Numbered from the stretch's first letter, positions 44,216-53,948 are shown. The stretch: 64,000 bases of DNA from Sphingorhabdus sp. EL138 (GCF_900258045.1 NZ_OGVD01000003.1:248001-312000); one strand, 5' to 3'. The notes: generated by a model not told the origin, from the letters alone. Program-made: numbers and translations.

Positions 44216-44767
44216 TTAGTGCGCCGCCTTGTTGATATCCACTTTCTCGACCCATTCGGGGAAAAAGCTGGGCTCGCGAGTTGACCAGCCGGGGGCAGTC
44301 GCCGCCGCTTCGCTAATCGATTGCAGCAAGCCCTTGCGTGTCTTCGGGTGCAAATGCGGGAGGGACGCCGCGGCACAAAAGCTGCCGGGGAGCCAAGGCC
44401 GCGCATCGGGGCCAAGCAGGCGTTCATAAAGAAAACGGTAAGCGGGAAAGCTGTTTATCCGCCCTTGCCCCAGATCATAGGCGGAAAGTGCAATCAGGGC
44501 AGGCATGAATTTTTCAATGCCGTCAATGGCACAATCCTGGGGAATGGCTTTACGGATTTCGGCAAGCCGCTGGTAGAGTTTCATCTGCACTTTGATACCG
44601 GCTTCCTCAACCGCATCGCGAGACCAGGTTTGCACGGCATCCGCACGATCAAGACCAATATCAAGAGAGCGGCGAATATAACGCTGGGTGGCCGAACCAA
44701 AGCCCGCAAATTCTTTCATTTCCGCCAGCGTCATCGCGCCGGGTATCACTTGCATATCTTTGGCCAT
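44216..44767 (-). CDS. Hypothetical helical protein, unknown family
   Basis: A 183-aa cytoplasmic protein with no signal peptide. It begins MAKDMQVIPGAMTLAEMKEF, and most of it is amphipathic helix (RYIRRSLDIGLDRADAVQTW). GTAGGAGTTACC before the ATG gives a good ribosome site. It is divergent from the LytS-type histidine kinase gene, sharing the 267-base region that holds a LytTR-like site, so it could also be controlled by that system. Function unknown. Confidence 0.6.
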   Translation of the reverse strand: MAKDMQVIPGAMTLAEMKEFAGFGSATQRYIRRSLDIGLDRADAVQTWSRDAVEEAGIKVQMKLYQRLAEIRKAIPQDCAIDGIEKFMPALIALSAYDLGQGRINSFPAYRFLYERLLGPDARPWLPGSFCAAASLPHLHPKTRKGLLQSISEAAATAPGWSTREPSFFPEWVEKVDINKAAH

Positions 44768-44930
44768 GGTAACTCCTACTCTGCAACACGCGGTCCTTTA
44801 TCCACGAGAGCCATTGGACCAAAACATGGTTAGTATTTGGTTAAACGCAGCCAGATTCATTCAAAGATCGCGACGCAAAGCCGCTTATGATGTTAAAATA
44901 TCGGCGTAATTTGGCGGGTCACGAACAAAG

Positions 44931-44960
44931 GTTTCGACCAACCGCAACTATGTTTCGACC
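44931..44960 (+). promoter_or_regulatory. LytTR-type operator: GTTTCGACC direct repeat, 21-bp period
   Basis: Two exact 9-base copies of GTTTCGACC at 44931-44939 and 44952-44960, 21 bases apart start to start, 75 bases before the histidine kinase ATG. LytTR regulators bind pairs of direct repeats one or two helical turns apart, so this fits autoregulation by the adjacent LytTR protein. Confidence 0.55.
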
Positions 44961-45034
44961 GGGTACAATTGAGATAGAGACAATTGATACCATTTCGTCC
45001 TAAGCTGTATGGCAATAAGAAAACTGGGCGCTCA

Positions 45035-46168
45035 ATGAGAAAATTCGACATCGGACATCACAAAACATCGGTCGGGCAACAGGTCGCCATCCTGTCGATC
45101 CTCGGCTTTTGGTTATTTTACGTGATTATCATTACCATTCGAGCTGCGGTCAGCGACTGGCCGGCGCAAGACGAACTGGCGCTGCGCCGTGTGGTCGTAA
45201 CCGTGTTGGGAATCGCCATCACCTATCTGCTATACCGGCTGCTGCTGCTATTTGAAGACAAGGCCCTGTCCACCCGGATTATTACGGCTTTTGCAGGCGC
45301 GATTCCTTGCGCAATCGCGATTGGCGCCTTCAACTATTACATGTTCAACGTCTACGATCCCCAAAGCCTGTTTGATGAAGCGCATATGGAAAAGATGCGC
45401 GAATATATGGAGAAAGAAAACTATGCCCTGCAGGCGATTGTCGAAGACAGTGTTTCTCGGTTTTTCTTCATCATCAGTTGGGCCTCGCTATATCTGACAC
45501 TCAGCTATGCGAGCGCAGTACGCACCGTCGAGCGCAAGGCCGCACGTTTCGCCCAGGCGGCGCAGGATGCGGAGCTACGCAGTTTGCGCTATCAGGTGAA
45601 CCCGCATTTCCTTTTCAATACACTCAACAGTCTGAGCACTCTGGTCATGCGCAGCCAGCCTGAGGAAGCGGAAAAGATGATCCTCAATCTGTCGAAATTC
45701 TATCGCACCAGCCTGTCTGGAGATCCGCTGGAGGATGTCGCGCTGTCCGAAGAAGTGCATCTGCAAAATCTTTACCTTGATATTGAGGCAGTGCGTTTTC
45801 CCAAACGGCTGAAAACAGAAACTCATATTCCCGATGCGCTGATGGATGTGCTGGTGCCGGGGTTGATCCTGCAACCGCTTGTCGAAAACGCGATCAAACA
45901 CGGGGTCGCGCATTCCAAGCGCCCGGTGACAATCACTATCAGCGCGGTGGAGGAAGGTGATTTCCTGAAACTCACTGTAGCTGATGATGGCGAAGCACGG
46001 CCAGCCACACAAGCCAGATCCAGTGACCAGAATAGCGGCATCGGGCTTGCCAATGTTCGTGACCGGCTAGAGACCAGATTTGGTTCTCAGGCCAAGTTGA
46101 AAACCCGTTCTCCTGAAACCGGCGGCTTTGTTGCAGAACTAACCATGCCTCTCTTAGCGGATATCTGA
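45035..46168 (+). CDS. LytS/YpdA-type sensor histidine kinase
   Basis: A 377-aa membrane kinase of the His_kinase (PF06580) type. The N-terminal half has about four membrane segments (ILSILGFWLFYVIIITIRA, TVLGIAITYLLYRLLLLF, AFAGAIPCAIAIGAFNYY and FFFIISWASLYLTLSYA) with no separate sensor domain. The phosphoacceptor is in YQVNPHFLFNTLNSL, the N box in LQPLVENAIKHG and the G box in GIGLANVRDRLETRFG. ATG 45035 is preferred to an upstream TTG. It is 2 bases from the response regulator gene. Confidence 0.92.
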   Translation: MRKFDIGHHKTSVGQQVAILSILGFWLFYVIIITIRAAVSDWPAQDELALRRVVVTVLGIAITYLLYRLLLLFEDKALSTRIITAFAGAIPCAIAIGAFNYYMFNVYDPQSLFDEAHMEKMREYMEKENYALQAIVEDSVSRFFFIISWASLYLTLSYASAVRTVERKAARFAQAAQDAELRSLRYQVNPHFLFNTLNSLSTLVMRSQPEEAEKMILNLSKFYRTSLSGDPLEDVALSEEVHLQNLYLDIEAVRFPKRLKTETHIPDALMDVLVPGLILQPLVENAIKHGVAHSKRPVTITISAVEEGDFLKLTVADDGEARPATQARSSDQNSGIGLANVRDRLETRFGSQAKLKTRSPETGGFVAELTMPLLADI

Positions 46169-46170
46169 TT

Positions 46171-46962
46171 ATGGCAGACGATGACACTCTGACACCATCA
46201 CAGCTTAATACACTGATCGTCGATGACGAACCGCTAGCGATTGAACGTTTACAACTCTTGTGCGCGCGGCAAGAGCATATCAACTTGGTCGGCACCGCCA
46301 GTGATGGCGAAGCTGCAATCCGGTTGACTGAACAGCTGGAACCGGACCTGTTGCTGCTTGACATCGCGATGCCTGGCATGACCGGGCTGGAGGTTGCGCA
46401 GAACTTGTCCGGCCTTCAAAAAAAGCCGGCAATTATTTTTGTGACCGCCTTTGATAAATTTGCAGTGGAAGCCTTTGGCGTGGCGGCGATCGATTATGTG
46501 CTCAAACCCGTTGAAACCGAACGGCTGTCAATTGCCATAGCCCGGGTGCTGGAGCGAAAGATTGAGCAAACATCAATGACGACCGAGGATTCTCCCTGGG
46601 CGGAAGAGTTCTGGGTACCCTATAAATCAGAGCTGCGCCGTATCACAGCCTCGGAAATCAACCGGATAGAGGCAGAGCGTGACTATATGCGGCTGCATGT
46701 TTCCAGAGAAACAGCAGGTGAAAAAGGAAACGAGCAAGGCGGGACCAGCTATTTGCTCCATCAAACAATCACCGGACTAGAGGAGCGGCTCAATCCTGAA
46801 CATTTCATTCGTCTGCATCGATCCCATCTGGTCCGCCGGGACTGGATTGCCGGCCTGCGCCACGATGGCGGCGGCATCTGGATCGCATGCCTGAAATGCG
46901 GGACCGAAATCCGCATCGGGCGCACCCATTTGGCAGAAGCCAAGAAGCTGGCAGGACGATAA
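46171..46962 (+). CDS. LytTR-family response regulator
   Basis: A 263-aa regulator with an N-terminal receiver (TLIVDDEPLAIERL, phosphoacceptor Asp64 in LLLLDIAMPGMTG, Lys in YVLKPVE) and a C-terminal LytTR DNA-binding domain (about 145-260: VPYKSELRRITASEINRIEA, then FIRLHRSHLVRRDWI). It is the cognate partner of the kinase before it. Candidate sites are the 21-bp-period repeats at 44931, 47712 and 54717. Confidence 0.93.
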   Translation: MADDDTLTPSQLNTLIVDDEPLAIERLQLLCARQEHINLVGTASDGEAAIRLTEQLEPDLLLLDIAMPGMTGLEVAQNLSGLQKKPAIIFVTAFDKFAVEAFGVAAIDYVLKPVETERLSIAIARVLERKIEQTSMTTEDSPWAEEFWVPYKSELRRITASEINRIEAERDYMRLHVSRETAGEKGNEQGGTSYLLHQTITGLEERLNPEHFIRLHRSHLVRRDWIAGLRHDGGGIWIACLKCGTEIRIGRTHLAEAKKLAGR

Positions 46963-47023
46963 GCCAGTTTCTGATGCGCAATCGCCATATTGACTGGCAT
47001 CGCCCTCACAATGTGCAGAACCC

Positions 47024-47055
47024 AAAAATAAACCCCGGTGTAAGGGCACCGGGGT
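47024..47055 (-). terminator. Rho-independent terminator of the UrcA-family gene
   Basis: Perfect 9-bp stem ACCCCGGTG (47032-47040) and CACCGGGGT (47047-47055), loop TAAGGG. Read on the minus strand it is followed by TTTATTTTT, so it terminates the 47119 gene. Confidence 0.85.
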
Positions 47056-47118
47056 CCATAGTTGGTTTGGCCAAAATTGGGGCCGCTTAATTGGGATTCG
47101 CGGCTCTTGGAATGCTTT

Positions 47119-47475
47119 TTAGTTACCGCCGATAACAACGGTGCTGCTGCCAAGAGTTCCCGCTTCAGCTCTGGCAATCAGCGACACCTTGGCGCGTTTG
47201 GCAGACAGATTGGCTTCCTCAACACAGTCACCGTGGTCGGCCATTTCGTAAAGATCTCTAGGATCATAGGTGCCGCAAACTTGACGGACGGCGCCTCTAA
47301 TACGGCCATCCAAAGTTGACTGACCTTCTGCGCTGGTCAGATCCAGATCGGCATAGCTGACTTCAACAGACTTTGTGATGCGACCCTGCGCACTCGCACT
47401 GGCGGAAAAACCCGTGGCGGTTACCGCAATCGCGGCGGCGGCAAAAAGAGTTTTGCTCAAAATAGAACTTTTCAT
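47119..47475 (-). CDS. UrcA family protein
   Basis: A 118-aa exported protein with signal peptide (MKSSILSKTLFAAAAIAVTA). The mature part matches the UrcA family of Sphingomonadales/Caulobacterales: SVEVSYADLDLTSAEGQSTL, RIRGAVRQVCGTYDPRDL and GDCVEEANLSAKRA, with the Cys pair. ATG 47475 is chosen for GAGGAG 10 bases upstream. The function is unknown. Its upstream gap holds LytTR-like motifs. Confidence 0.85.
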   Translation of the reverse strand: MKSSILSKTLFAAAAIAVTATGFSASASAQGRITKSVEVSYADLDLTSAEGQSTLDGRIRGAVRQVCGTYDPRDLYEMADHGDCVEEANLSAKRAKVSLIARAEAGTLGSSTVVIGGN

Positions 47476-47580
47476 GTGTTTACTCCTCAAAATTAGCTGG
47501 CAGACCCGAAAAGGGGGTCAGGTCTGCTCCCGTTGTCCCTGCCCGACACAGGGAGGGGGTTGACGAGACGAGAGCGGTTT

Positions 47581-47745
47581 GTTTCGACCAGCTCGGGGAA
47601 GAGCTTTTGACTTATGCTTTGCTCCCGCCTCGTATTCTTAGATACGGGAAGCGGTATCGACGAGCATCCGATGTTCGATAAACCACCATTTTGATCGGTG
47701 AACGGCAAAAGGCTTCGACCAACGACATCGGAACGTCGATCAAAG
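47581..47745. promoter_or_regulatory. UrcA upstream region with LytTR-like motifs
   Basis: The 47476-47834 gap holds no gene. GTTTCGACC recurs at 47581-47589 (106 bases upstream of the UrcA ATG). GCTTCGACCAACGAC at 47712-47726 with a weaker GATCAAAG 21 bases later (47738) is the fuller motif. CTTCGACCAACGACATC (47713-47729) matches 54734-54750 at 16 of 17 bases. Confidence 0.45.
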
Positions 47746-47834
47746 TAAAGCTATGTAACTTTTGTTACTATTCAATTAGTTACAGATGGCACCGAATCAT
47801 GCTGTATTATGAGGCTAAATCAGCTCCGATTCGA

Positions 47835-48848
47835 CTAGATCAACCCGGAAAGCGGACTCGAAGGGTCAGCATACATCCGCCGTCCCATCCGACCAGACAG
47901 ATAAGCTTCGCGCCCAGCTTCGACGGCAAGCTTCATTGCGCGGGCCATCCGCACAGGTTCCTTGGCCTCCGCGATGGCTGTGTTCATCAGCACGCCGTCA
48001 CAGCCCAGTTCCATCGCGACTGCTGCGTCGCTAGCGGTACCGACGCCGGCATCAACCAGCACGGGGACGTTCGCGCCCTCAACGATCAAACGTATGGTAA
48101 CACGGTTCTGGATACCCAGGCCGGAGCCGATCGGCGCGCCCAAAGGCATGATCGCAACCGCGCCCGCATCTTCCAGCTGTTTCGCGGCAATCGGATCATC
48201 GACGCAATAGACCATCGGCTTGAAACCTTCCTTGGCGAGCACTTCGGTCGCTTCCAAAGTTTCGCGCATGTTAGGGTAGAGCGTTTTCGCTTCGCCCAGC
48301 ACTTCCAGCTTCACCAGATCCCAGCCGCCTGCCTCACGCGCTAGTCGTAAAGTGCGGATCGCGTCATCGGCATTAAAGCAGCCAGCGGTGTTGGGCAGAT
48401 AGGTGGTTTTCTTGGGATCAATAAAATCGGTCAGCATCGGCTGATTGCGATCCATTACATTCACACGCCGAACTGCTACGGTAACAATCTCTGCTCCCGC
48501 AGCCTCTACCGCCGCGGCATTTTCTTCAAAATCCTTATATTTGCCGGTTCCAACGATCAGGCGCGATTTGAATTTCTGACCGGTTACACTCCAGCCGTCA
48601 TTGGTGGTGACATCGCCAGCATGATCACCGCCGCCGACAAAATGAACAATCTCAAGCTGATCGCCGTCTTCAACCGTAACATCGCCCAAAGTCGAACGTG
48701 TCACGATTTCGCGGTTGCGCTCCACTGCCACTTTCTCTGGCTCCAGATCCAGCGACCGCACCAAATCGGCAACAGACATGCCGCCTTCTATGCGCCTGCT
48801 ATCGCCATTCAGCTGAATTGAAATTTCCGGCATTACCAATGTTTCCAT
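47835..48848 (-). CDS. thiG: ThiS-ThiG fusion: sulfur carrier protein / thiazole synthase
   Basis: A 337-aa bifunctional thiamin synthesis protein. Residues about 6-74 are ThiS ([14 protein letters not shown] .. [15 protein letters not shown]) and about 86-337 are ThiG ([23 protein letters not shown] with the Schiff-base Lys, [28 protein letters not shown]). ThiS normally needs a free C-terminal Gly-Gly to be adenylated and thiocarboxylated; here VGGG (71-74) runs straight into an ~11-residue linker. No thiF, thiE or thiC is nearby. Met 6 (48833) is an alternative start. Confidence 0.92.
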   Translation of the reverse strand: METLVMPEISIQLNGDSRRIEGGMSVADLVRSLDLEPEKVAVERNREIVTRSTLGDVTVEDGDQLEIVHFVGGGDHAGDVTTNDGWSVTGQKFKSRLIVGTGKYKDFEENAAAVEAAGAEIVTVAVRRVNVMDRNQPMLTDFIDPKKTTYLPNTAGCFNADDAIRTLRLAREAGGWDLVKLEVLGEAKTLYPNMRETLEATEVLAKEGFKPMVYCVDDPIAAKQLEDAGAVAIMPLGAPIGSGLGIQNRVTIRLIVEGANVPVLVDAGVGTASDAAVAMELGCDGVLMNTAIAEAKEPVRMARAMKLAVEAGREAYLSGRMGRRMYADPSSPLSGLI

Positions 48849-48930
48849 TTGTTTGATCTCGCTTTTCGGAATCGAGCCCTATAAAGAGGCCATATAAACA
48901 GCTAAGCAGTGCCGCAACCAAAAGCGCCAT

Positions 48931-49410
48931 ATGGGGGACATTATATTGCCGAAAAATGTAAGCGCGGGAAAGAGCACCAACAAGACCGTCTTTGTCCTGA
49001 ACGGCCCCAACCTAAATCTGCTGGGCATGCGGGAGCCGGAAATTTATGGTTCCGATACGCTGGATGATATTGCCGGGCGGCTGGAGGATCAGGCGCACGA
49101 GCTAAGCCTTGAAGTTGATATCCGTCAGAGCAATCATGAAGGTCATCTGGTCGACTGGCTGCACGAGGCCGCTGCTGATGAGGCACAGGCAGTAATCTTG
49201 AACGCTGGCGCGTTGACCCATACATCCATCGCTCTGCATGACGCGGTGAAGGCGATAGACGTGCCGGTGTTAGAGGTGCATCTGTCCAATCCTGCCGCGC
49301 GCGAAGAATTTCGACACAAGAGTTTGATTGCACCGGTTGCAAAAGGAACTATTTGCGGCTTTGGTGCTTTGGGTTATCAGTTGGCGCTCGACGCCGCACA
49401 AAAATTCTAG
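48931..49410 (+). CDS. aroQ: 3-dehydroquinate dehydratase, type II
   Basis: Shikimate pathway dodecameric dehydratase of 159 aa. [53 protein letters not shown] and [17 protein letters not shown] contain the catalytic Tyr, Asn, His and Arg. The first ~18 residues are an extension over the usual start. It is the leader gene of aroQ-accB-accC, the common proteobacterial order. Confidence 0.95.
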   Translation: MGDIILPKNVSAGKSTNKTVFVLNGPNLNLLGMREPEIYGSDTLDDIAGRLEDQAHELSLEVDIRQSNHEGHLVDWLHEAAADEAQAVILNAGALTHTSIALHDAVKAIDVPVLEVHLSNPAAREEFRHKSLIAPVAKGTICGFGALGYQLALDAAQKF

Positions 49411-49442
49411 AACTAGTTTTAACTTCAAAATGGGAACCAGAA

Positions 49443-49931
49443 ATGGCCGCAAAAAAAGACAGTGATGGCAGCATGAATGTGGACCTCGAAGTGGTCCGGG
49501 AGCTTGCCGGGATATTGGATGGCGCTGGCCTCAGCGAGATTGAAGTCGAAGATGGCGACCGGAAGATCCGTGTTTCTCGTGGTGGTGGCGGAGCGTCCGC
49601 CCCTGTCCATGCTGTAGCTGCACCGGCTCCCATGCCAGCCCCTGCCGCGGCTCCCACAACCGAAGTGGCGACAGCGTCAGCTCCGGCAGATGATCACGCC
49701 GGTGCACAGAAGTCACCAATGGTCGGCACCGCCTATCTGGCACCCGACCCGGACGCCGCGAATTTTGTCAGCGTCGGCGACAAAGTCGCCGAGGGTGACA
49801 CTTTGCTGATCGTGGAAGCGATGAAAGTGATGAACCCGATTGCGGCGGAAAGCGCAGGCACGGTGAAAGCGATACTGGTGGAAAACGGCCAGCCGGTCGA
49901 ATTTGACCAGCCGCTCGTTGTGATTGCTTAG
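49443..49931 (+). CDS. accB: Acetyl-CoA carboxylase biotin carboxyl carrier protein
   Basis: A 162-aa carrier whose Lys in [10 protein letters not shown] is biotinylated. The N-terminus [19 protein letters not shown] and the Ala/Pro-rich linker are typical. ATG 49443 is the conserved start; the upstream extension to 49353 lies over aroQ. It is 14 bases from accC. Confidence 0.96.
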   Translation: MAAKKDSDGSMNVDLEVVRELAGILDGAGLSEIEVEDGDRKIRVSRGGGGASAPVHAVAAPAPMPAPAAAPTTEVATASAPADDHAGAQKSPMVGTAYLAPDPDAANFVSVGDKVAEGDTLLIVEAMKVMNPIAAESAGTVKAILVENGQPVEFDQPLVVIA

Positions 49932-49945
49932 ATGAGACCCGGCGC

Positions 49946-51298
49946 ATGACCATCAACAAAATCCTGATCGCCAATCGCGGCGAGATTGCACTTCGCATTT
50001 TGCGTGCAGCCCGGGAACTCGGCATTGACACGGTCGCTGTACACAGCACAGCGGATGAAGATGCGATGCACGTGCGGCTGGCACATGAAGCCATTTGCAT
50101 TGGACCGCCTTCGGCAACCGACAGCTATCTGAGCATTCCCGCGATTATCTCCGCAGCCGAAATCAGCGGCGCAGATGCGATACACCCAGGCTATGGCTTC
50201 CTGTCGGAAAACGCGCATTTCGCCGAAGTAGTCGAAGCGCATGACATTAAATGGATCGGCCCCAAGCCGGAACATATCAAGGTCATGGGCGACAAAGTTG
50301 CTGCTAAAAAGACAGCCGGCGATCTTGGCATTCCGCTGGTTCCCGGTTCCGATGGCGCAGTTAGCGACATTGAAGTGGCCAAACAGGTGGCGGCTGAGGT
50401 CGGTTATCCGGTTATCATCAAGGCAGCCTCTGGCGGCGGCGGACGCGGCATGAAAGTTGTGAACGACGAGACCGAGCTGGAAACCCAGATGCAGCAAGCC
50501 GGCACCGAAGCCAAAGCGGCCTTTGGTGACGCGACGGTCTATATTGAAAAATATCTCGGCGATCCGCGACATATTGAATTTCAGGTCTTTGGCGACGGAC
50601 GCGGCAACGCCATTCATCTGGGTGAGCGCGACTGTTCCCTGCAGCGTCGTCACCAGAAAGTGCTCGAGGAGGCACCTTCACCGGTAATCAGTGAAGAGCA
50701 GCGCGAAGAAATGGGCAAGGTCTGTGTAGATGCCATGAAGGGCATGGGCTATCGCGGCGCGGGCACAATAGAGTTTCTGTACGAGAATGGTGAGTTCTAC
50801 TTTATCGAGATGAACACGCGTTTGCAGGTTGAGCATCCCGTCACCGAAATGATTACCGGCTTTGACCTGGTTCGCGAACAGATCCGTATTGCCGATGGCC
50901 GCGATCTTTCGGTCAAACAGGAAGAACTTGAATTTGCCGGTCATGCGATTGAATGCCGGATCAATGCCGAAAATCCGAAAACTTTTGCACCTTCTCCGGG
51001 CAAGGTGACCAGCTATCACGCCCCCGGCGGCATGCATGTTCGTGTCGATAGTGGACTTTACGCCGGATATTCGATCCCGCCTTATTATGACAGCATGATC
51101 GCGAAGTTGATTGTTTATGGCCGGACCCGGGACGGCTGCATGATGCGACTCGCCCGCGCACTCGACGAATTTGTCGTCGAAGGCGTCGAAACCACCATTC
51201 CTCTGCATCAAAAGCTGGTTTATGATGAAGGTTTTCAATCCGGCGAATATACTATCAAATGGCTCGAAGAGTGGCTTGATCAGGATGAAAACGCCTAG
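49946..51298 (+). CDS. accC: Acetyl-CoA carboxylase biotin carboxylase subunit
   Basis: ATP-grasp biotin carboxylase, 450 aa. [34 protein letters not shown] (Gly-rich ATP loop) and [14 protein letters not shown] are diagnostic. It completes the accB-accC operon for malonyl-CoA formation. Confidence 0.97.
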   Translation: MTINKILIANRGEIALRILRAARELGIDTVAVHSTADEDAMHVRLAHEAICIGPPSATDSYLSIPAIISAAEISGADAIHPGYGFLSENAHFAEVVEAHDIKWIGPKPEHIKVMGDKVAAKKTAGDLGIPLVPGSDGAVSDIEVAKQVAAEVGYPVIIKAASGGGGRGMKVVNDETELETQMQQAGTEAKAAFGDATVYIEKYLGDPRHIEFQVFGDGRGNAIHLGERDCSLQRRHQKVLEEAPSPVISEEQREEMGKVCVDAMKGMGYRGAGTIEFLYENGEFYFIEMNTRLQVEHPVTEMITGFDLVREQIRIADGRDLSVKQEELEFAGHAIECRINAENPKTFAPSPGKVTSYHAPGGMHVRVDSGLYAGYSIPPYYDSMIAKLIVYGRTRDGCMMRLARALDEFVVEGVETTIPLHQKLVYDEGFQSGEYTIKWLEEWLDQDENA

Positions 51299-51445
51299 TT
51301 TGCTGCCACAACTGGGTAATTTTTGTTCATATAAGTCGATTCTTTCCTGAATATTACAGTAAAGTTCAGCTATCTGACAGGGTTAACAGGCTATGACTTG
51401 TTCCACAGATGCGGCAAACGGAGTCGCGTAGTGAGGAGTAAGCCT

Positions 51446-52498
51446 ATGCGACTATTTTTTGTAACCGGCCTGATGGCAGCCACCATGTTGACGCCTGCAA
51501 CCGCCTCTGCCGCAGATTTAGCACCCACTATAGACAGAACCGGCGTTGTCATGACCCCGGACTTGACCGGCAAGGTCGCTTTGCAACGCGACGGTCGCAG
51601 TGAACGCCGTGCCAATCGCGGTAATCGTGGCAATGGCAATCGTGAGGCGCGGCGAGCCAACCGAGGTAATCGGGAAGCCCGGCAAGCCAATCGAGCAAAC
51701 CGCGAAGCGCGGCGCGCCAATCGCGGCAACCGTGATGCTCGCAGGGCAGCGCGCGCCGAAAACCGGAACAATCGCGGGCGCGCTAATGTGCCTGCCGCAA
51801 GTCGACGGGCCGAAATGAGGCAGCAGCGTCGGGCTGATCGCCGAGACATTGCGCAGACAAACGAACGCCGTTCTGATCGCAGGGCCAATATTCGCCAAGA
51901 CCGCAACAGAGACGGTCGCGTCGATCGCCGTTATCGAGAAAATCGCCGTGCCATAGCGCGCGGCGATCGCAACCGGGACGGCCGGGTGGACCGCCGCTGG
52001 GATCGTAACCGCGACGGACGCATAGATCGCCGCTTCGACCGCAACAATAATGGCCGCGTTGATCGGCGCTGGGATCGCAACCGCGATGGCCGTGTTGACC
52101 GCCGCTATCGGGATAACCGTCGCTATGGCTACCGCGACAACCGTCGGGGTTATCGCAAAGGCTATCGCGATGCACGGCGGGACTATCGCAAATGGAATCG
52201 CGGCTGGCGCAATGACCGCCGTTATAACTGGCGGAATTACCGCAAATATAACCGCAACTATTATCGCGTAGGCCGTTATTATGCACCCTATCGCGGGCAT
52301 AGCTACCGCCGCTGGAACATCGGCATCTATCTGGGCTCATCCTTCTTCGGATCGCGCTACTGGATAAACGACCCGTGGCGTTACCGTTTGCCACCGGCAT
52401 ATGGTGGCTATCGCTGGATCCGTTATTATGACGACGTCCTCTTGGTCGATACCTATGATGGCCGTGTCGTCGATGTAATTTACGACTTCTTCTACTAA
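51446..52498 (+). CDS. Arginine-rich exported protein with EF-hand-like repeats and RcnB-like C-terminus
   Basis: A 350-aa protein. Signal peptide about residues 1-22 (MRLFFVTGLMAATMLTPATA). Residues about 50-110 repeat NREARRANRG-like units; five 12-residue loops follow, at 152, 174, 186, 198 and 210, with the pattern D-R-N-R-D-G-R-V-D-R-R-[YWF]; the last four are tandem (36-bp DNA period). They match EF-hand loops at positions 1, 3, 5, 6, 8 and 9 but position 12, usually Glu, is aromatic. The C-terminal ~70 residues (RYWINDPWRYRLPPAYGGYR, DDVLLVDTYDGRVVDV) resemble the periplasmic RcnB family. GAGGAG precedes ATG 51446. Function unknown; very basic, so possibly a surface or anion-binding protein. 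Confidence 0.75.
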   Translation: MRLFFVTGLMAATMLTPATASAADLAPTIDRTGVVMTPDLTGKVALQRDGRSERRANRGNRGNGNREARRANRGNREARQANRANREARRANRGNRDARRAARAENRNNRGRANVPAASRRAEMRQQRRADRRDIAQTNERRSDRRANIRQDRNRDGRVDRRYRENRRAIARGDRNRDGRVDRRWDRNRDGRIDRRFDRNNNGRVDRRWDRNRDGRVDRRYRDNRRYGYRDNRRGYRKGYRDARRDYRKWNRGWRNDRRYNWRNYRKYNRNYYRVGRYYAPYRGHSYRRWNIGIYLGSSFFGSRYWINDPWRYRLPPAYGGYRWIRYYDDVLLVDTYDGRVVDVIYDFFY

Positions 52499-52524
52499 GT
52501 CATAAAAATCATATTCCTTAGGCG

Positions 52525-52558
52525 AGGCCCGTGATCAGCAATGATTGCGGGCCTTGTT
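52525..52558 (+). terminator. Rho-independent terminator of the arginine-rich protein gene
   Basis: Stem AGGCCCG (52525-52531) and CGGGCCT (52548-52554), with an inner ATCA-GCAA-TGAT hairpin capped by a GNRA tetraloop, followed by TTGTT. About 27 bases after the stop. Confidence 0.7.
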
Positions 52559-52629
52559 CCATTTTCCCTCTTGAAACAGTCTGCTGTCCGGCGCACACAA
52601 GCTAAAAGATAGTTGAGGAAAATTGAGAT

Positions 52630-53943
52630 ATGATCCGGTACCTGCTTGCAATGCTGGCATTGGGCCTCGCGGCCCCCGCTTTTGCCGTTAATGCGCCTGC
52701 TGATGAAAACGTGCCGACGGAGGATCATGTCACAATCATCCAGGTCGGCAACCTTATCGCTGATCCGGCAAAAGGCGCAACCGGTCCGGCCATCATCACC
52801 GTGCGCGAAGGCAAAATTACCAAAGTCGACGCAGGATCCACCATACCTTATGCAGCGACGGATATTGTCACGATCATCGATATGTCGGACAAGACCGTCA
52901 TGCCGGGCCTGATTGACCTGCATGTCCATCTTACCGGTGATCCCGGCGGCGATTTTTGGAAACAGGCCACTGAACCTACTGAATGGGGCGTAGTTGTTGG
53001 TGCCAAAAATGCCCTTTTGACTGCCAAAGCCGGCTTCACAACCGTTCGCGAGGCAGGCTCATCGCAATATTCCGCTTTCTCCCTGCGCAAGGGGACAGCC
53101 GAGGGTGTAATACCGGGGCCACGCATCATTGCCGCAGGACCGGCACTGGCCATTGTCGGCGGCCATGGCGACACCACGGGCTTCAAGGAAGATATCAACG
53201 ATGCCCTGGCCAGCGGCTATAGTTGCACGGGACCGGTGGAGTGCGCGGAGAAAGTCCGCAAGGCCTCCCGCGCCGGTTCCGATATTATCAAGATTACGGC
53301 CACCGGAGGTGTGCTGTCTCAGCAGGGCCGCGGCCTGGAAGCGCATTTTACCGATGCTGAGATGACTTCCATTGCCGATACCGCCCATTCACTTGGACTG
53401 AAAGTTATGGCCCATGCGCACGGAGCGCGCGGTATTGAGGCCGCGGCCCGTGCCGGTATTGATACGATCGACCATGGCACTTTTGCAGATGAGGCTGCGC
53501 TCAAGGCCATGAAAGCCAGCGGTTCCGCGCTGGTCCCGACCCTGATGGCCTTTCAGGGAGTGAGCGAAGGGCTCGGCAAAGGCATTTATACGCCGGTTGT
53601 CGAGAACAAGATTCGCGAAACTTTGGGCAGCGTCGGCAAAGCCGTGACTATGGCGAAAGACATGGGCGTGCCTGTGGCCTTTGGCACGGATGCCGGAGTC
53701 TTTGATCATGGCCGCAATGCTGAGGAATTTGCCCTGATGGTTCGTCACGGCCTCACACCGCGCGAGGCCGTCATAAGCGCGACCACGTTGGCTGCCGAAG
53801 TACTGGGTATGGAGGGACAAATTGGTCGGATCGCACCGGGATATTCTGCTGACCTGATCGCCTTTGACGGCAACCCACTTGAGGAAGTTACGGTGCTGGA
53901 AAAGATTGACTGGGTGATGGTTCGCGGCAGAGTGATTGACTGA
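52630..53943 (+). CDS. Exported amidohydrolase (imidazolonepropionase-like)
   Basis: A 437-aa metal-dependent hydrolase with a signal peptide (MIRYLLAMLALGLAAPAFA). Metal-site motifs are PGLIDLHVHL (HxH), SDIIKITATGG (Lys likely carbamylated), KVMAHAHGARG, IDHGTFADEA and AFGTDAGVF. The family includes Xaa-Pro dipeptidases and related enzymes on cyclic amides; the substrate is unknown. It is 5 bases upstream of the oxygenase gene. Confidence 0.88.
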   Translation: MIRYLLAMLALGLAAPAFAVNAPADENVPTEDHVTIIQVGNLIADPAKGATGPAIITVREGKITKVDAGSTIPYAATDIVTIIDMSDKTVMPGLIDLHVHLTGDPGGDFWKQATEPTEWGVVVGAKNALLTAKAGFTTVREAGSSQYSAFSLRKGTAEGVIPGPRIIAAGPALAIVGGHGDTTGFKEDINDALASGYSCTGPVECAEKVRKASRAGSDIIKITATGGVLSQQGRGLEAHFTDAEMTSIADTAHSLGLKVMAHAHGARGIEAAARAGIDTIDHGTFADEAALKAMKASGSALVPTLMAFQGVSEGLGKGIYTPVVENKIRETLGSVGKAVTMAKDMGVPVAFGTDAGVFDHGRNAEEFALMVRHGLTPREAVISATTLAAEVLGMEGQIGRIAPGYSADLIAFDGNPLEEVTVLEKIDWVMVRGRVID

Positions 53944-53948
53944 AACAC

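Noticed and set aside
47581-47611. A second full LytTR repeat at 47581
   Set aside because: Only the first copy is good; the nearest partner (GAC at 609) is 23 bases away and weak, so I do not count it as a full site.
47836-48930. TPP riboswitch before thiSG
   Set aside because: The ~80 bases upstream of the gene contain no TPP core (CTGAGA .. ACCTGATCTG-type) sequences.
51518-52300. 260-aa minus-strand ORF rich in Ala/Ile/Val
   Set aside because: A mirror of the repetitive arginine-rich gene; its composition follows from the CGC repeats on the other strand.
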